A stretch of DNA of 64,000 bases from NCBI GenBank assembly GCA_030849065.1, contig JASAON010001611.1, positions 1 through 64,000 of the forward strand. The letters run 5' to 3'. Made by a program: the position numbers and the translations under genes. Origin of the DNA: Jaenimonas drosophilae (Eukaryota; Euglenozoa; Kinetoplastea; Trypanosomatida; Trypanosomatidae). Positions 36,234 through 46,888 of the stretch are shown one piece after another (position 1 is the stretch's first letter; every line of letters begins with the position of its first letter). The notes under the pieces were generated by a model. That model did no database searches and had not been told where the DNA came from. It saw nothing but the letters and a program-made list of their open reading frames with translations.

Positions 36234-39200
36234 TTACGCCTGCGACTCCGTTCGTTGGCGCGACGGAAATATGGGTGTTTTGGAGTTGGTGCTCCTCACG
36301 TTGAGCCCACACTGGTGCAGAGGAACTGGATCTGGAGAGCGCCGTCTCGGCTCCTGCGTCATGCGGGTGGGCTTCGGGAAGTAGTCGTTCTCATCATCGC
36401 TCATCACCTTTGGAGTGCGCATCCCTGTAGACCCCTGTGCGCGAAGCATGGAGCGCGAGATAGTCCCTGCCATGGGCGAGGAGACGCCACCGCCGCGAGG
36501 GGGGCGTGTTGGTGTGTTGGACAGGAGGTCGTGGAAGCGGAGCTCACCTGTGGTTGGGGTTGCGGGCTTTGGAAGGAAGGGAATAGACTCCATGGAGAAG
36601 CTGCTGTTGCGGGAGAGGCCGCCACCACGGGCGGCTAAGTTGGCGGCGAGGCTTCCCCCACGAGGAGGCATGCCATTGTGCGTGGCGGAGTTGCTACCAA
36701 CAACACCGGAGGTGCTGTTGCTGCGCTGAAACACAGAGGAGAATGAGCTGATGGTGCGCGCCAATCTGCTGCCAGCAGAGGCTGGGACAGGATTTGTTGC
36801 TGCTTGTGGCACGGCGTTCAAGTCTGCCTGGGTTTCATCCAACGTCAGATTGAACTCAAGATCCTGACGCAGCTGGTCAAGCTCAACATCCTTCTTGGAA
36901 AGAGATGTCTTCCACTCCAGTTGCTCCGCTGCGTGTTTGGACTTCAAGGCGGCCAACTCAGCCGACACACGAGCAGCTTCATCTTGCGATGACGTGAGTT
37001 GTTCCTGGAGCGCCTGGACGGCATCGGATGACTGCTTCTGGGCTTCATTATAGGCTTCTCGCTGTGCTGCCATCATCTCCTCATGCTCATCCTGCTGCAA
37101 AGTCATGGCCTCTTGTTGGCGTTCCAAGTCGTCCTTCGCCACTGCCGCGCGTTCCTCCGCTTCTTCTTGTGCCGCCACCAGCTCATCCTGCTTCTTCACC
37201 AGAAGTTCCTTGGTGGCATGAAGCTCGTCAGCCAGTGCATCCTTCTCCTCCATCAACGCCGATGACTCAGCATCCTGACGGACCATGATATCCTGCACAT
37301 CATGGAGCAGATCTTCCATCTGTGGGGAGGCCTTCTTGAGAGAAGGAAGGTTAGCCTCCTTGACTGCTTCACCCACAGCCTTGCGCTGCTTCTTCTTTAG
37401 TGCATGAAGGCGGCTCTTCACCGCATCCAGAGCATCGGACAGCTCGGCACTGCGCTGCGCGGCGGAATCACGGTCCTTCTTCACCGTCTCGAGCTCGGTC
37501 AGAACCCTCGCCGTGGATTCACTGCTCTCTTCCAGCTGCAGACGCATGTCAGACTCCAAGCGCTTCCACTCATCACGAGCCTGTTGGTGCTTCTCGTCAG
37601 CAAGCTGCTTCTTCTGCTGCACCTCCACAGTTTCCTGTCGAGCCTGGGCGAGCTCCACAGACTGCGAGGCAATGGTGGTCGCAAGCTTTTGCATTGCTGC
37701 GTCCCGTGCAACCAGCTCCGCGTGTGCGGCGTGGTCCTTCAACATCCACGCGTCAAGCTCCTCTTGATGCTCAGCCGCCAAGGCTTCCATCGATTGCTTC
37801 CATGAGAGAGCCTCCGCCTTGTGTGCATCAGCCGCCTCCTTGGTTGCCGTATGCGCCACCTGCAGCTGCTCTATGAGCGTCTCCACCTCCTTCTGGGTGT
37901 TTTGAAGCTGTGCGAGGGTGTCGCTGTGCGCGTCCTTGGAGTTTGCCAACTCCTCATCTCGTTGGGAGAGGGTCTTCACCAGTGTTTCATGCTCAACCAC
38001 CAGGTTGGCGTGCTTCTCCTGGTTTTGTTGCATTTGTACCAGCACCTCCTCGCGCTGTCTCCCCTCCACATGAAGCTTTTCCACGAGGGACGCCTGCTCA
38101 GCCTCGAGCTGTTGCTTTGTGGCTTCAAATGAAGCCAAGGATGCAGATGCCGCAACTTCAAGTTCAGCCTTTGCACATGATGCAGCCTCCAGTTCCTTTT
38201 GGATGCCACTCAGCTCATGGTGCAGCTGCTCCTTCTCTTCTTGGAGGACTGCAAGGTGCTCGGATAGCTTCTCGGCTGAACATTCGGCCGTCGTGAGAGA
38301 TGCGGTCGCTGTTGCCAACTCACCGCGAAGACCTTCGATGGTTTCGTCGTGTTGACGGATTTGGTCGTCCTGGGCTGCCCTTGCTTCACGCTCATCCTGC
38401 AACGATGCTGCGGTCATTTCCTGTTCGGCGGTGGTGACGTGCAGTTTCTGGCGGAGGTCAGCCACTTCTGCCGTTGCCGCATCAATGGTGCTTTGCAGAC
38501 TTGTGCAGCGTTCATCAAAGTCCTCCTGCTGGGACTTCATGCGGCTCTCAACGGAGGATAGCTCTTTGGCGGCGTCAGCCAAGGCTGTGGCCTTGTCATA
38601 TTCAGCTGCCCGGAGTGCCTCCACGTGCTGCTGCTCCACCGTGGCCAGTTGCTCCTTCCCCTCCTTGATGAGCCCCTCAAGGGAGTCGGTTTCATGACCA
38701 TGGTGCTGCTTCTCTGCCTCGAGCTCTTCAATGGAAGCCTTCAGCTGGTCTTGCAGAGCGTGGACGTCAGCAGCCTGCGCCTCCAGCTTAGCCTCCAGAG
38801 AAGCGCTGTTGGTGTTGAGGAGCGCAACACGCTGCTCCAAATCACTGATTTGTGATAGATGCTGCGACGTGAGCCGTGAGACCTCCGCTGCATGCTGCTG
38901 CTTCTCCTGCTCTTGAGCATCAAATAGTGAAGCAGTGTTCTGCTCTGCTGCACGAAGCTTCTCCACGTGAGCTTGCTGCACACTTGCCGCTGCTTCATGG
39001 TATGCGTTGCTCATCTGACCAAACGCTTGCCATAGCATCTTCTCACTATACTGTTGATGAATGGAGTGCCACTCATCCACACACTTTTGCATCGCAACCA
39101 GTTGACGTTGCTTTCCTCGCAGCTGACCAATCTCTTCCTCCATCTTAGATCGCTTCTCTTCCGAAGCTTGCGCGGCAGACTTCATGTGCTCAATCTCCTT

Positions 39201-42200
39201 CGTGAAGGCCTCTGCTTCAGCGGTACGGGTAATAGCAGCATCCTTAAGATCCTTCTCGTACTTCTGAGTGGCCGTTTCGCTGCTCTTCTTCAGCTGCGAC
39301 AAGTTCGTAGAAACATCTCGGAGTTCCTGTGCGCGATGAGCTTGGACGCTGGCCACTGCCTCATTAAACACATTCGTCATTTCTCGAATAGCATGCCAGA
39401 GATGCTTCTCACTATACTGTTGATGGATGGAGTGCCACTCATCCACACACTTCTGCATGGCAACCAGTTGGCGCTGCTTCCCTCGTAGCTGACCAATCTC
39501 TTCTTCCATCTTGGATCGCTTTTCCTCGGAAGCTTGCGCGGCAGACTTCATGTGCTCAATCTCCTTCGTGAAGGCCTCTGCTTCAGCGGTACGGGTGATG
39601 AGAGCATCCTTCAGATCCTTTCCCAGTTTCTGCACGCTGGCTTCGTGAAGCTGCTTGAGACTGGCAAGCTCGTGGAGGGTGGAGTTCATCTCTGTCGAGT
39701 TGGCGTTGTGGAGGCTTCTCACTGCCTCTTCAAATGCCCTATCACGTTCGCCAATTGCTTCCCACATGACAACATCAAAGTCGTGGTAGTAGCTATCCAG
39801 ACGGCCAACGACACGGCGGTGCATCGAGCCGAGCTCCAGCAGCTCCAGATTCCTCTCCTCCGTCAGTTGCCTCGCCTGTTGCTCCAGCGCATGCTCCGTG
39901 TTCTGGCGAGAGAAGCGAAGCTCTGCCTGCGTGCTGTGCAAGGAGGCTGCCAGCTGCTCTTGGTCATTCTGCAGGAACAGCTCATGACGTGTGGCTGCCT
40001 CATTGTGAGAGATCTCGCGGCGAAGAGCGGCCTCGTGCGTCTGCAACGAGGCTAAGCCAATGGCAACGGCCGATGCCACCGACTCCGTCAACCCACGAAT
40101 CTGCGCAACAGCGGCTGACTCGGCATTCTCCTGGGCCTTCGTCAGATCCACCCGCAGCGATGCAGACTTGGCGTTCTCTTGCGTGATTTGCCGACGCAGT
40201 CCCTCTCGCTCGGAATCCATCCGCTCCATCTGCTCACTCATCCACTCAGCATGTTCAGCCAGAAGCCGTTGAAGCTCCGTTGTGGGGTAGTTCGTCTTCT
40301 CCTGCCTTGTCAATCCTGAACTCAGCAGAGGCGACCCGCTTGCTGACTTGTTGTTGTTGGCGCTGCGTTTGCGTGAACCAGCCTTGACGATTCCATCCAG
40401 GACATCAAAGTGTTGCCTCACCAAGGTGAGGTGAGAATCCAGCGAGTTCTTGGCGTCCTCCTGCTCCGTCACCACACGATTCACAAGATCCTCAATAAGG
40501 GGCCCCATATGAACCACCTTGGACTCCGCCGCAGGGACCTGAATCGTCTGCAGCTTCTGCACAGCGCTGCGGCTGAGTTGCACGGGCAGGGTGTAGTTGT
40601 GGCCTGAGTCCACACGTGCAGTTGCCTTGAGCGAGGGGATAGAGAAGAAGGTTGTCTTCCTCTCTTCTTCACGAAGAAGGTCCAGCAGATTGGCTTCACG
40701 GCCTTCAGCAGCCACGAGGTCCTCCTGCGCCACACGAAGACGTTCCTTGAGGCCCTCACTCTCCTTATTGTCGCTCTGCAGACGGCTAATGATGGTTTCG
40801 TGGAGCTTGCACTCCTTCTCGGCATGACGAACCACCTGGGCAAACTTCTTCTCCGTCTCCTGAAGACGTACCTTGTAGTCGCGGACCTCCTGCTCCACAT
40901 CGGCCAAGTGGTCGTTGTCCTCCTTCAGCTTCTCAATGTCCTCCATAATCATCTCAGACGCCCGCGGAGAGCTGTGTCGATCATCGAGCAGCGCACTCTG
41001 ACGGGATTGGCGCATGGCAGCCAGCTGAGCGCGAGCGCGCTGGAGCTCCATCTCCTTATCCTGAAGCTCTGCCTCAAGGGAAGACAGACGTTCATGCAGC
41101 TCATCCAGGTATTCATCCTTGGCACGATCCTCGTCCCCGCTCAGGAGATCCTGCAATCGCTTCACCTCTGCCGTGAGCATCTTGATTTGTCGTGCCTGTG
41201 GATCCTCATTCACCACCACCTTGGTGACGATCTGCTTCGCACGAGAGGCGTAGCGCAACGTTTGGCAGCTCTCATCAAAGTTGGTGAAGTGTGGGGAGAC
41301 GGTGGCAACCATGGTGGTTTTGCTGTTGCCTCCAAGGGAATCTGCCAACAGCCAGGTGAGGTTGGAGTCGCGATAGGGGCAGAACACTCCATGTCGTCCT
41401 TGGGAGATGTCTGCCAGGGCATCAATCACACGACCCAGGGTAGTGAGGGAGAGATTGATCTTGGTGGCTTCCTTGAAGTGCTTCCCCACCACTCCACTGG
41501 CACCCGTTCGCTCGGAGCCCGCCAAATCGACCAAGTTGAGCTTGCTCGTCATCTTGGATCCGGTATCATCATCCACCAAACGCATCTGCACGAGGTGAAG
41601 AGTCAGGATGGCATGGCTTCGGCTGCTACGATCATTCATGTTGGTGCAAGCGGTGTGCCGCTCACAGTTGCCGTACTTGAGCCACTTCATCACAGCGTGT
41701 TCATCCTTCACATGCTTGCGAACGAGGCCTTCGACATAGGGCCCACGAGCGGAGTTGCGCACGCGCAGTTCCTCGTTGGGTGCGGACGGGTTCAAGAGAT
41801 CCATAACCTTCTCATTGTAGATTTCAAAGTACTCGAGCTCTACACGGAAGGAGTGTGAGCTGTCCTTCTCACGCATGTTGTGCAGCTCCACGAAGAGGTC
41901 CCGTGCAAGACGTGGAATGATACCGTCGAGGATGGGAGCCGTCGATTTGTGTCCCTTCCTCCCGGTGGTTGGAATGGCGTCGAACACGTCAGGAGGGCCC
42001 ATCATGGTGTAGGTCTTGCCACTGCCAGTCTGACCGTAGGCAAACACACACCCGTTGTAGCCGTCGATGGCGTTCTGCAACACCGGGCGACCAACCGACG
42101 TGTAGATGGCTTCCTGATCCTTTCCTACATTACTGGATATGCGCTCGTCTGATGGGTCCTGGTGCCCCTTCTTTGGCTTGGCCACCACCGCGTGGTCGAA

Positions 42201-42497
42201 GCAGCGCTCAAACACGTAGGTATCCTTTGGGGCGTACTTTCTGAATGGGTCTAGTGTGGTGATGTAGGCTGAGTTGCTATCATCCACGCGGAAGGTGCTG
42301 GTCAGCTTGCCACCTTCAGATTCTCCACTCTCCTTGTTGTTAAAGGGCCGAACGCGCAGGAACACTTTGGTGGCACAAATTTCATTGCAATCAAAGTTGA
42401 TCTTTGACTTACTGCTGATGTTGTTGCTGTAGGTCGACGAGGCCGGCGTGCGAGGAGTCTTGAGCGGTGAGCTCACACTTTGTCGCTTTGGTGCCAT
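36234..42497 (-). CDS. Giant kinesin-3-type motor protein (2087 residues)
   Basis: 2087 residues. The N-terminal motor (about 40-430) has VFLRVRPFNN, P-loop GQTGSGKT (155-162), switch I NDRSSRSH and switch II LVDLAGSERT. The neck VVNEDPQARQIKMLTAEVKRL matches the kinesin-3 family, but no FHA domain is visible after it. Residues about 470-1850 are predicted coiled coil, including a 122-residue-period internal duplication at about 955-1160. The last 180 residues are Ser/Pro/Gly-rich and disordered, with patches such as MPPRGGSLAANLAARGGGLS. Likely a microtubule plus-end motor, cargo unknown. It is the third of three consecutive kinesin genes. The ATG at 42497 starts a short basic Ser/Thr-rich leader before the motor. 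Confidence 0.93.
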   Translation of the reverse strand: MAPKRQSVSSPLKTPRTPASSTYSNNISSKSKINFDCNEICATKVFLRVRPFNNKESGESEGGKLTSTFRVDDSNSAYITTLDPFRKYAPKDTYVFERCFDHAVVAKPKKGHQDPSDERISSNVGKDQEAIYTSVGRPVLQNAIDGYNGCVFAYGQTGSGKTYTMMGPPDVFDAIPTTGRKGHKSTAPILDGIIPRLARDLFVELHNMREKDSSHSFRVELEYFEIYNEKVMDLLNPSAPNEELRVRNSARGPYVEGLVRKHVKDEHAVMKWLKYGNCERHTACTNMNDRSSRSHAILTLHLVQMRLVDDDTGSKMTSKLNLVDLAGSERTGASGVVGKHFKEATKINLSLTTLGRVIDALADISQGRHGVFCPYRDSNLTWLLADSLGGNSKTTMVATVSPHFTNFDESCQTLRYASRAKQIVTKVVVNEDPQARQIKMLTAEVKRLQDLLSGDEDRAKDEYLDELHERLSSLEAELQDKEMELQRARAQLAAMRQSRQSALLDDRHSSPRASEMIMEDIEKLKEDNDHLADVEQEVRDYKVRLQETEKKFAQVVRHAEKECKLHETIISRLQSDNKESEGLKERLRVAQEDLVAAEGREANLLDLLREEERKTTFFSIPSLKATARVDSGHNYTLPVQLSRSAVQKLQTIQVPAAESKVVHMGPLIEDLVNRVVTEQEDAKNSLDSHLTLVRQHFDVLDGIVKAGSRKRSANNNKSASGSPLLSSGLTRQEKTNYPTTELQRLLAEHAEWMSEQMERMDSEREGLRRQITQENAKSASLRVDLTKAQENAESAAVAQIRGLTESVASAVAIGLASLQTHEAALRREISHNEAATRHELFLQNDQEQLAASLHSTQAELRFSRQNTEHALEQQARQLTEERNLELLELGSMHRRVVGRLDSYYHDFDVVMWEAIGERDRAFEEAVRSLHNANSTEMNSTLHELASLKQLHEASVQKLGKDLKDALITRTAEAEAFTKEIEHMKSAAQASEEKRSKMEEEIGQLRGKQRQLVAMQKCVDEWHSIHQQYSEKHLWHAIREMTNVFNEAVASVQAHRAQELRDVSTNLSQLKKSSETATQKYEKDLKDAAITRTAEAEAFTKEIEHMKSAAQASEEKRSKMEEEIGQLRGKQRQLVAMQKCVDEWHSIHQQYSEKMLWQAFGQMSNAYHEAAASVQQAHVEKLRAAEQNTASLFDAQEQEKQQHAAEVSRLTSQHLSQISDLEQRVALLNTNSASLEAKLEAQAADVHALQDQLKASIEELEAEKQHHGHETDSLEGLIKEGKEQLATVEQQHVEALRAAEYDKATALADAAKELSSVESRMKSQQEDFDERCTSLQSTIDAATAEVADLRQKLHVTTAEQEMTAASLQDEREARAAQDDQIRQHDETIEGLRGELATATASLTTAECSAEKLSEHLAVLQEEKEQLHHELSGIQKELEAASCAKAELEVAASASLASFEATKQQLEAEQASLVEKLHVEGRQREEVLVQMQQNQEKHANLVVEHETLVKTLSQRDEELANSKDAHSDTLAQLQNTQKEVETLIEQLQVAHTATKEAADAHKAEALSWKQSMEALAAEHQEELDAWMLKDHAAHAELVARDAAMQKLATTIASQSVELAQARQETVEVQQKKQLADEKHQQARDEWKRLESDMRLQLEESSESTARVLTELETVKKDRDSAAQRSAELSDALDAVKSRLHALKKKQRKAVGEAVKEANLPSLKKASPQMEDLLHDVQDIMVRQDAESSALMEEKDALADELHATKELLVKKQDELVAAQEEAEERAAVAKDDLERQQEAMTLQQDEHEEMMAAQREAYNEAQKQSSDAVQALQEQLTSSQDEAARVSAELAALKSKHAAEQLEWKTSLSKKDVELDQLRQDLEFNLTLDETQADLNAVPQAATNPVPASAGSRLARTISSFSSVFQRSNSTSGVVGSNSATHNGMPPRGGSLAANLAARGGGLSRNSSFSMESIPFLPKPATPTTGELRFHDLLSNTPTRPPRGGGVSSPMAGTISRSMLRAQGSTGMRTPKVMSDDENDYFPKPTRMTQEPRRRSPDPVPLHQCGLNVRSTNSKTPIFPSRQRTESQA
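39038..39257 (-). repeat. Internal duplication, second (C-terminal) copy
   Basis: Within the giant kinesin coiled coil. Encodes about 73 residues ending YSEKMLW; with the copy at 39404-39623 it shares an uninterrupted block of 65 identical residues (ITRTAEAEAFTKEIEHMKSA onward). The spacing is 366 bases (122 codons). Confidence 0.9.
39404..39623 (-). repeat. Internal duplication, first (N-terminal) copy
   Basis: Partner of 39038-39257. A 68-base stretch is identical at DNA level; the rest differs mostly at synonymous positions. Confidence 0.9.
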
Positions 42498-43456
42498 GAG
42501 TATTGTTTGTTTGTGTGTGTGTGTGGAACAAGTTTGAAGCAATTCGGGACAAGACAATGAATATATCACCTGCTCTTGGGCTTTGGCAGTGTGGTGGTAC
42601 AAATGACGGTGTGCGGTGAAATCTAGCGTGAATCTACGTTGTTGCGTGTAACGAACCAAATCAATGGCTCCCCAAATCAACAGCGATGTACTCCAACGTA
42701 TTTGCGTACGACGTACCTATACCCACGAACAGTAGAGAGCGATTCGAATGAATCGGTAAGTGGAACGTGGAGGCAAGTGCTTTGCCTCAACACACAGGCA
42801 CACGCAAGTAGTGATCCTTTTAAAAAAGGGGCTGTGCCGTGAAGGCTTCGTGCATGAGATAAAGAAAAAGAGATGGAGAGAGGGAGGGCCATTGGTTGGT
42901 ACATCTCGATGCTTTCATGGAGAAGGATCAAATTCATTAGCTTGTGGTATCGAAGTGAGTTGGGCAACTCGAGTGAGCACAGAGATGCACGGGCATGGCT
43001 AATGATGAAGAGGGTACGATCCGCCGCATCACGCACCATCAGCACCCACACACATAGCAGGAAGTATGCCAACCCAAAGAAGTAAGAACACATAGGTACA
43101 CTGAAAGAGGGAGTGTGCGATCTATGCGTTAATGAAAGCATCCACACAGGTACAAAAAAGAAAGAATGTACGAGTGCCAGACCTGTTATTAATGCCGCCA
43201 CACCCCACGCACACACACACACACTGAAGATGCATGGCGATGAGGAAGGCGAACGCTGTAAGGGTGTTTGCGGGTCCTCCACTACACCGACGGCGGGTAC
43301 TGAACCTCTCTACACCCGCCTCTGGTCGTCTCGTGCTGGAGGCCGCACCCAGGATACGAAAAGAAACACACGAACAGATTCTCAATAAATTCAAAGGATG
43401 TTTGCTGGTTGTCATATGCAAAAAGTCTGCATGATGCTTTCACAAGATACACAGTA
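42498..43456. other. Long spacer (about 960 bases) between two kinesin genes
   Basis: No convincing gene. A minus-strand open frame (42677-43282) begins with GTG and reads as Leu/Ser/Cys-rich low-information text. CA repeats at 43206-43222. Probably the long 3' untranslated region of the middle kinesin plus the leader of the giant kinesin. Confidence 0.5.
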
Positions 43457-46400
43457 TCATATAATGTCTCTTTCTTTTGCCACCGGAACCGACTGTGCCG
43501 TGCTCCCTGCATCATCGGGGAGCACGAAGGTAACCGACGGTTTTTTGGGGTGCCCGCCTTGGTTCGTGGATAACTCACGCAGAGCTGTACCCGCACGTAG
43601 TATTCCACTCTCCGTGGCCGAGGCGAAGGAGGAATGCTCCACCAACGCACCAGCAACAACGCTATGCGATCGAGTAGCGGAGGGGCTGACCGCCCGTTCA
43701 TTATGGGCTCGAATCTCATTCTCCAGTCGGTGTAGCTTCTCCAGCTGTGCGAACTGAACCTCCCGAGCTTGACGCATCACATCACGAAACGCCTGCGTCT
43801 CGTGTTGATTCTTATCCAAGATAACCTTGAGCGCGGAGCTGTAGGAGTGTGGTGGACGATGGGCCAACTCACGCATTCGCTGCCGACATTGCACAAAGGC
43901 ATCATCCTCGGTGAGGTGGCGCAGTCGCGCCATATCCTCTTCCATGCGCTTCGACTTGGTTGCCCAGTCCTGCAGCAGAGATTCGCACAAATGAAGCACC
44001 GACTCGTGGTTCTCATGCATGGCGCAGAGCTGCTCCTGATGCTGCACCACGAGGCTCTCTCGAAGTCGCTGCTCCTCCTTGAGAGCCTTCCGAAGGTGGT
44101 CAAGATCCTTCTCCACAAGACGGCTCTCATTCTCTAACTCGGAATGTATTTCACAGCTCTTCTCCACGCGCTCTTCCAGCAGGTGCCGCTGATGGGCATG
44201 CTCACTGGATGAGCTTTGCGCTTCCTCAAGCGCAAGTGCCATTCGCTCCACCTCGGCCCTGTGGATATTTTCCATGCGCTCGATCACATCGTTGGCCCGC
44301 TGACGATCCGCCAGAGAGGTCTTGAGCTTCATGTGAGCTTCTTCCAGCTCTGCGCGGAGTGCGCGCTCCTTCTTGCCCATCTCTACACTTATCGCTGATA
44401 GTTGCGACTGCCATGCGGCGGACTCGTGGTCCATCTCCGTCCTACGCTGTTCGTTAGCCGTCAATCGTGCACGCTCCACCTCCGCCTCATGAGCAGCAAT
44501 CATGGTGCGCTCACGTTCTGAAAAGTTTACGCGCAGTTCCTCGAGCTCCAGAGTGAGTCGGCGTCTTTGACCGAGGAGCTCAGCTTCCCGCTTCTGTGCT
44601 GATTGATGGTGCAGTGGATCTCCACTTTGGCGGTAGGATACCGCCAATGCGTTCCTAAACGCACGAAAGAGGGCCGTTTCCTTATCCTCTGCAAGAGTGA
44701 GCATGTGCGCACACTCACGATCACGTAGTTGGCACCACTTGAACATCTGGCTCTCAAGCCGAAGCCACGCGGCGGAGGTCTTCTCATCCACACATAGCTG
44801 CCGTCCACTGTTTGCCTGGGTCGGAGTAGCAAACGCGGGTATTCTCGCTTGCTCTCCAGATGGGGGAGGTGGTGGGGCACCATTCCGCGTGCTCCACTCG
44901 ACGCTCTCAAGCCTGCCACGGAGCTCTGCATTGCGTAGCCGTTGTTCCTCCAGCTTCACCTCGAGCTCCTTGTTTCGTTCTTCAAGAGCCTCCACGTAGT
45001 CGGCTGGGTAGGTGCCGAATCCCTTGGATTGGATGATGTGCTGTAGCCGCTCCACCTCAGCGGAGAGAAGCTTGAGCTGTCGCACTTGTGGATCTTCATT
45101 GCGCACCGCACGATTCACGATTTGCCGCGCTCGGGATGCGTAGCGAATGGTTTGCCGCATCTCCTCGTAGTTGAGGGCGTGCGGTGATATGGTCGCAATC
45201 ATGGATGTCTGGCTGTTGCCACCCAATGAATCACTCAGCAGCCACGTCAGGGTAGAGTCTCGGTAGGGAATGATAGTGGTCGCGCAACGCCCTTGACTGA
45301 GATCAGCCAATCCATCAATCACCCGCCCCAACACCGTGAGGGAGAGATTGATCTTGATGCCATCAGTCAGCTCCGTCCCTTGTGCCCCGATTGCTCCGGT
45401 GCGCTCAGATCCTGCCAAATCCACAAGGTTGAGCTTGCTCTGAACCTTGGAGATATTCGCCTGCACGTCGAGGGAGAGCTGTAGGATAGTGAAGGTCAGG
45501 ATTGCATGGCTTCGGCTGCTTCGATCATTCATACGCGTCGCCGAGGTGCGCCGTTCTTGGATTCCTCTCCCAAGCACCTCCATCACATCGCCTTCATTAT
45601 GAACGATGTGCTGGCTGAGATCCTCAACGTAGGGCCCGTTGGTGGGGTGATGTCGCACCCGCAGGCCTTGTGGTTGTGGCTGCAGCAGGTCAAACACCTT
45701 CTCATTGTAGACCTCATAGTATGCCGCCTCCACTCGATAAGAGAGTGAAGGATCTGCCACACGCTTCTGCCGAAGTCGATCAAAGAGATCGGCCGTGGCT
45801 CGAGGAATGATGCCCTGCAGCGAGGAGCAGCCCACTCCCTTCTTCATGCCTTGTTTGGCCTCTTCACCAACAGAACCGTATCGTGGAGAGATGGCAGATC
45901 GAACGCGCCAACTACGTGGGCTGCCATCACTCGGCGGTGTGTGGCCCAACATGGTGAAAGTCTTCCCGCTGCCAGTTTGCCCATAGGCGAAGACGCAGCC
46001 GTTGTAGCCATCCACAGCATGCTCAAGGATAGGCAGGCCAACCTCATTGTAAACCTCCTCCTGCCCTGCATAGGGTGGGTGGCTGACGTTGGACTTGGTT
46101 ACCACTGCCGTACTTCCCGCGCCGAAGTACTCCTGTGCTCCAGCAACCTCCTTGTGCTCTCCACGAGCAGAAGAGCTTGTGGCCATCATGGTGAGGACCT
46201 GACGATGTATCACGCTTGCAGTATTATCTGTGCAGCCTTCTTCCTCCAAGACGGACCAGAAGCAGCGGCTGAAGCTGTAGGATGAGTGCGGGCGGAAGTC
46301 GTGCTGTGGCTCGAGCACCGACAGCAGCGACGGATTCTGTGGGTCGATGCGCACGGTGCTGTGGAGGGCCTCCTTCTGAGCCACCTCACGCTCATTGAAG

Positions 46401-46639
46401 GGTCGAACGCGAATGTAGACCTTCATGGCGTTGCCACTGATGGGTGTTGCCACTGGGGAGATGCCACGTGGGCTACGCCCGCAGGTGGAGCGGCTTCGAC
46501 CACTCAAGAGCGAAACGTCCATCGATGGTGGGAGAGAGACACTGCGTGTCGATGTTGGTGGGGTGGCTCGCGGTGGCTTGACGGTGGCCGTCCCCAAAGG
46601 GTGTTGCGTGTGTGGGTTCAGCTTGAAGACTGGCGACAT
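43457..46639 (-). CDS. Kinesin-3-type motor protein (1060 residues)
   Basis: 1060 residues. The N-terminal leader of about 70 residues is Ser/Pro/Arg-rich. Motor: VYIRVRPFNE, P-loop GQTGSGKT (220-227), switch I NDRSSRSH, switch II LVDLAGSERT, neck RNEDPQVRQLKLLSAEVERL typical of kinesin-3. There are two inserts unusual for the motor: about 50 residues before the P-loop (LEEEGCTDNTASVIHRQ and onward) and about 45 after it. The rest is coiled coil to about 985 followed by a short disordered tail. It is closely related to the upstream kinesin at 46889-49888 (shared RVRPF.EREVA, CFWSV). The ATG at 46639 is used; upstream the frame is open only from TTG. Confidence 0.93.
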   Translation of the reverse strand: MSPVFKLNPHTQHPLGTATVKPPRATPPTSTRSVSLPPSMDVSLLSGRSRSTCGRSPRGISPVATPISGNAMKVYIRVRPFNEREVAQKEALHSTVRIDPQNPSLLSVLEPQHDFRPHSSYSFSRCFWSVLEEEGCTDNTASVIHRQVLTMMATSSSARGEHKEVAGAQEYFGAGSTAVVTKSNVSHPPYAGQEEVYNEVGLPILEHAVDGYNGCVFAYGQTGSGKTFTMLGHTPPSDGSPRSWRVRSAISPRYGSVGEEAKQGMKKGVGCSSLQGIIPRATADLFDRLRQKRVADPSLSYRVEAAYYEVYNEKVFDLLQPQPQGLRVRHHPTNGPYVEDLSQHIVHNEGDVMEVLGRGIQERRTSATRMNDRSSRSHAILTFTILQLSLDVQANISKVQSKLNLVDLAGSERTGAIGAQGTELTDGIKINLSLTVLGRVIDGLADLSQGRCATTIIPYRDSTLTWLLSDSLGGNSQTSMIATISPHALNYEEMRQTIRYASRARQIVNRAVRNEDPQVRQLKLLSAEVERLQHIIQSKGFGTYPADYVEALEERNKELEVKLEEQRLRNAELRGRLESVEWSTRNGAPPPPPSGEQARIPAFATPTQANSGRQLCVDEKTSAAWLRLESQMFKWCQLRDRECAHMLTLAEDKETALFRAFRNALAVSYRQSGDPLHHQSAQKREAELLGQRRRLTLELEELRVNFSERERTMIAAHEAEVERARLTANEQRRTEMDHESAAWQSQLSAISVEMGKKERALRAELEEAHMKLKTSLADRQRANDVIERMENIHRAEVERMALALEEAQSSSSEHAHQRHLLEERVEKSCEIHSELENESRLVEKDLDHLRKALKEEQRLRESLVVQHQEQLCAMHENHESVLHLCESLLQDWATKSKRMEEDMARLRHLTEDDAFVQCRQRMRELAHRPPHSYSSALKVILDKNQHETQAFRDVMRQAREVQFAQLEKLHRLENEIRAHNERAVSPSATRSHSVVAGALVEHSSFASATESGILRAGTALRELSTNQGGHPKKPSVTFVLPDDAGSTAQSVPVAKERDII

Positions 46640-46707
46640 TGTTGTCGCCACAAATGAGCGGTGCGTAGGTATGGGCACCAGCTTCTTACGAGTGCGTCTC
46701 TGTGCGC

Positions 46708-46735
46708 CTTGACAAAACAAACAACAGCAGTATCA
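46708..46735 (-). other. Candidate trans-splice acceptor for the middle kinesin
   Basis: Minus strand CTGCTGTTGTTTGTTTTGTC then AAG; the AG is at plus 46708-46709, 68 bases before the ATG. Confidence 0.5.
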
Positions 46736-46888
46736 ACGTCAGATGGAGTAGAAGGGTGAATGTGGGAAGAAGTAGAACATACATGCGCATCAGCACAACA
46801 TCCTGAGATGTGTGTGCGGGGGGGGGGAGGGAGAAAGGGGGCTTTGATTGTGCCGAAACGATTGACTGAGGGAAGTGGGGGGACATCA

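Noticed and set aside
40800..41858. 352-residue plus-strand open frame
   Set aside because: Antisense shadow of the giant kinesin motor and neck; Leu/His-rich, no domain.
42677..43282. Minus-strand frame of about 201 residues between two kinesin genes
   Set aside because: Begins with GTG, is dominated by Leu/Ser/Cys from pyrimidine-rich DNA and has no domain or splice acceptor; more likely untranslated sequence.
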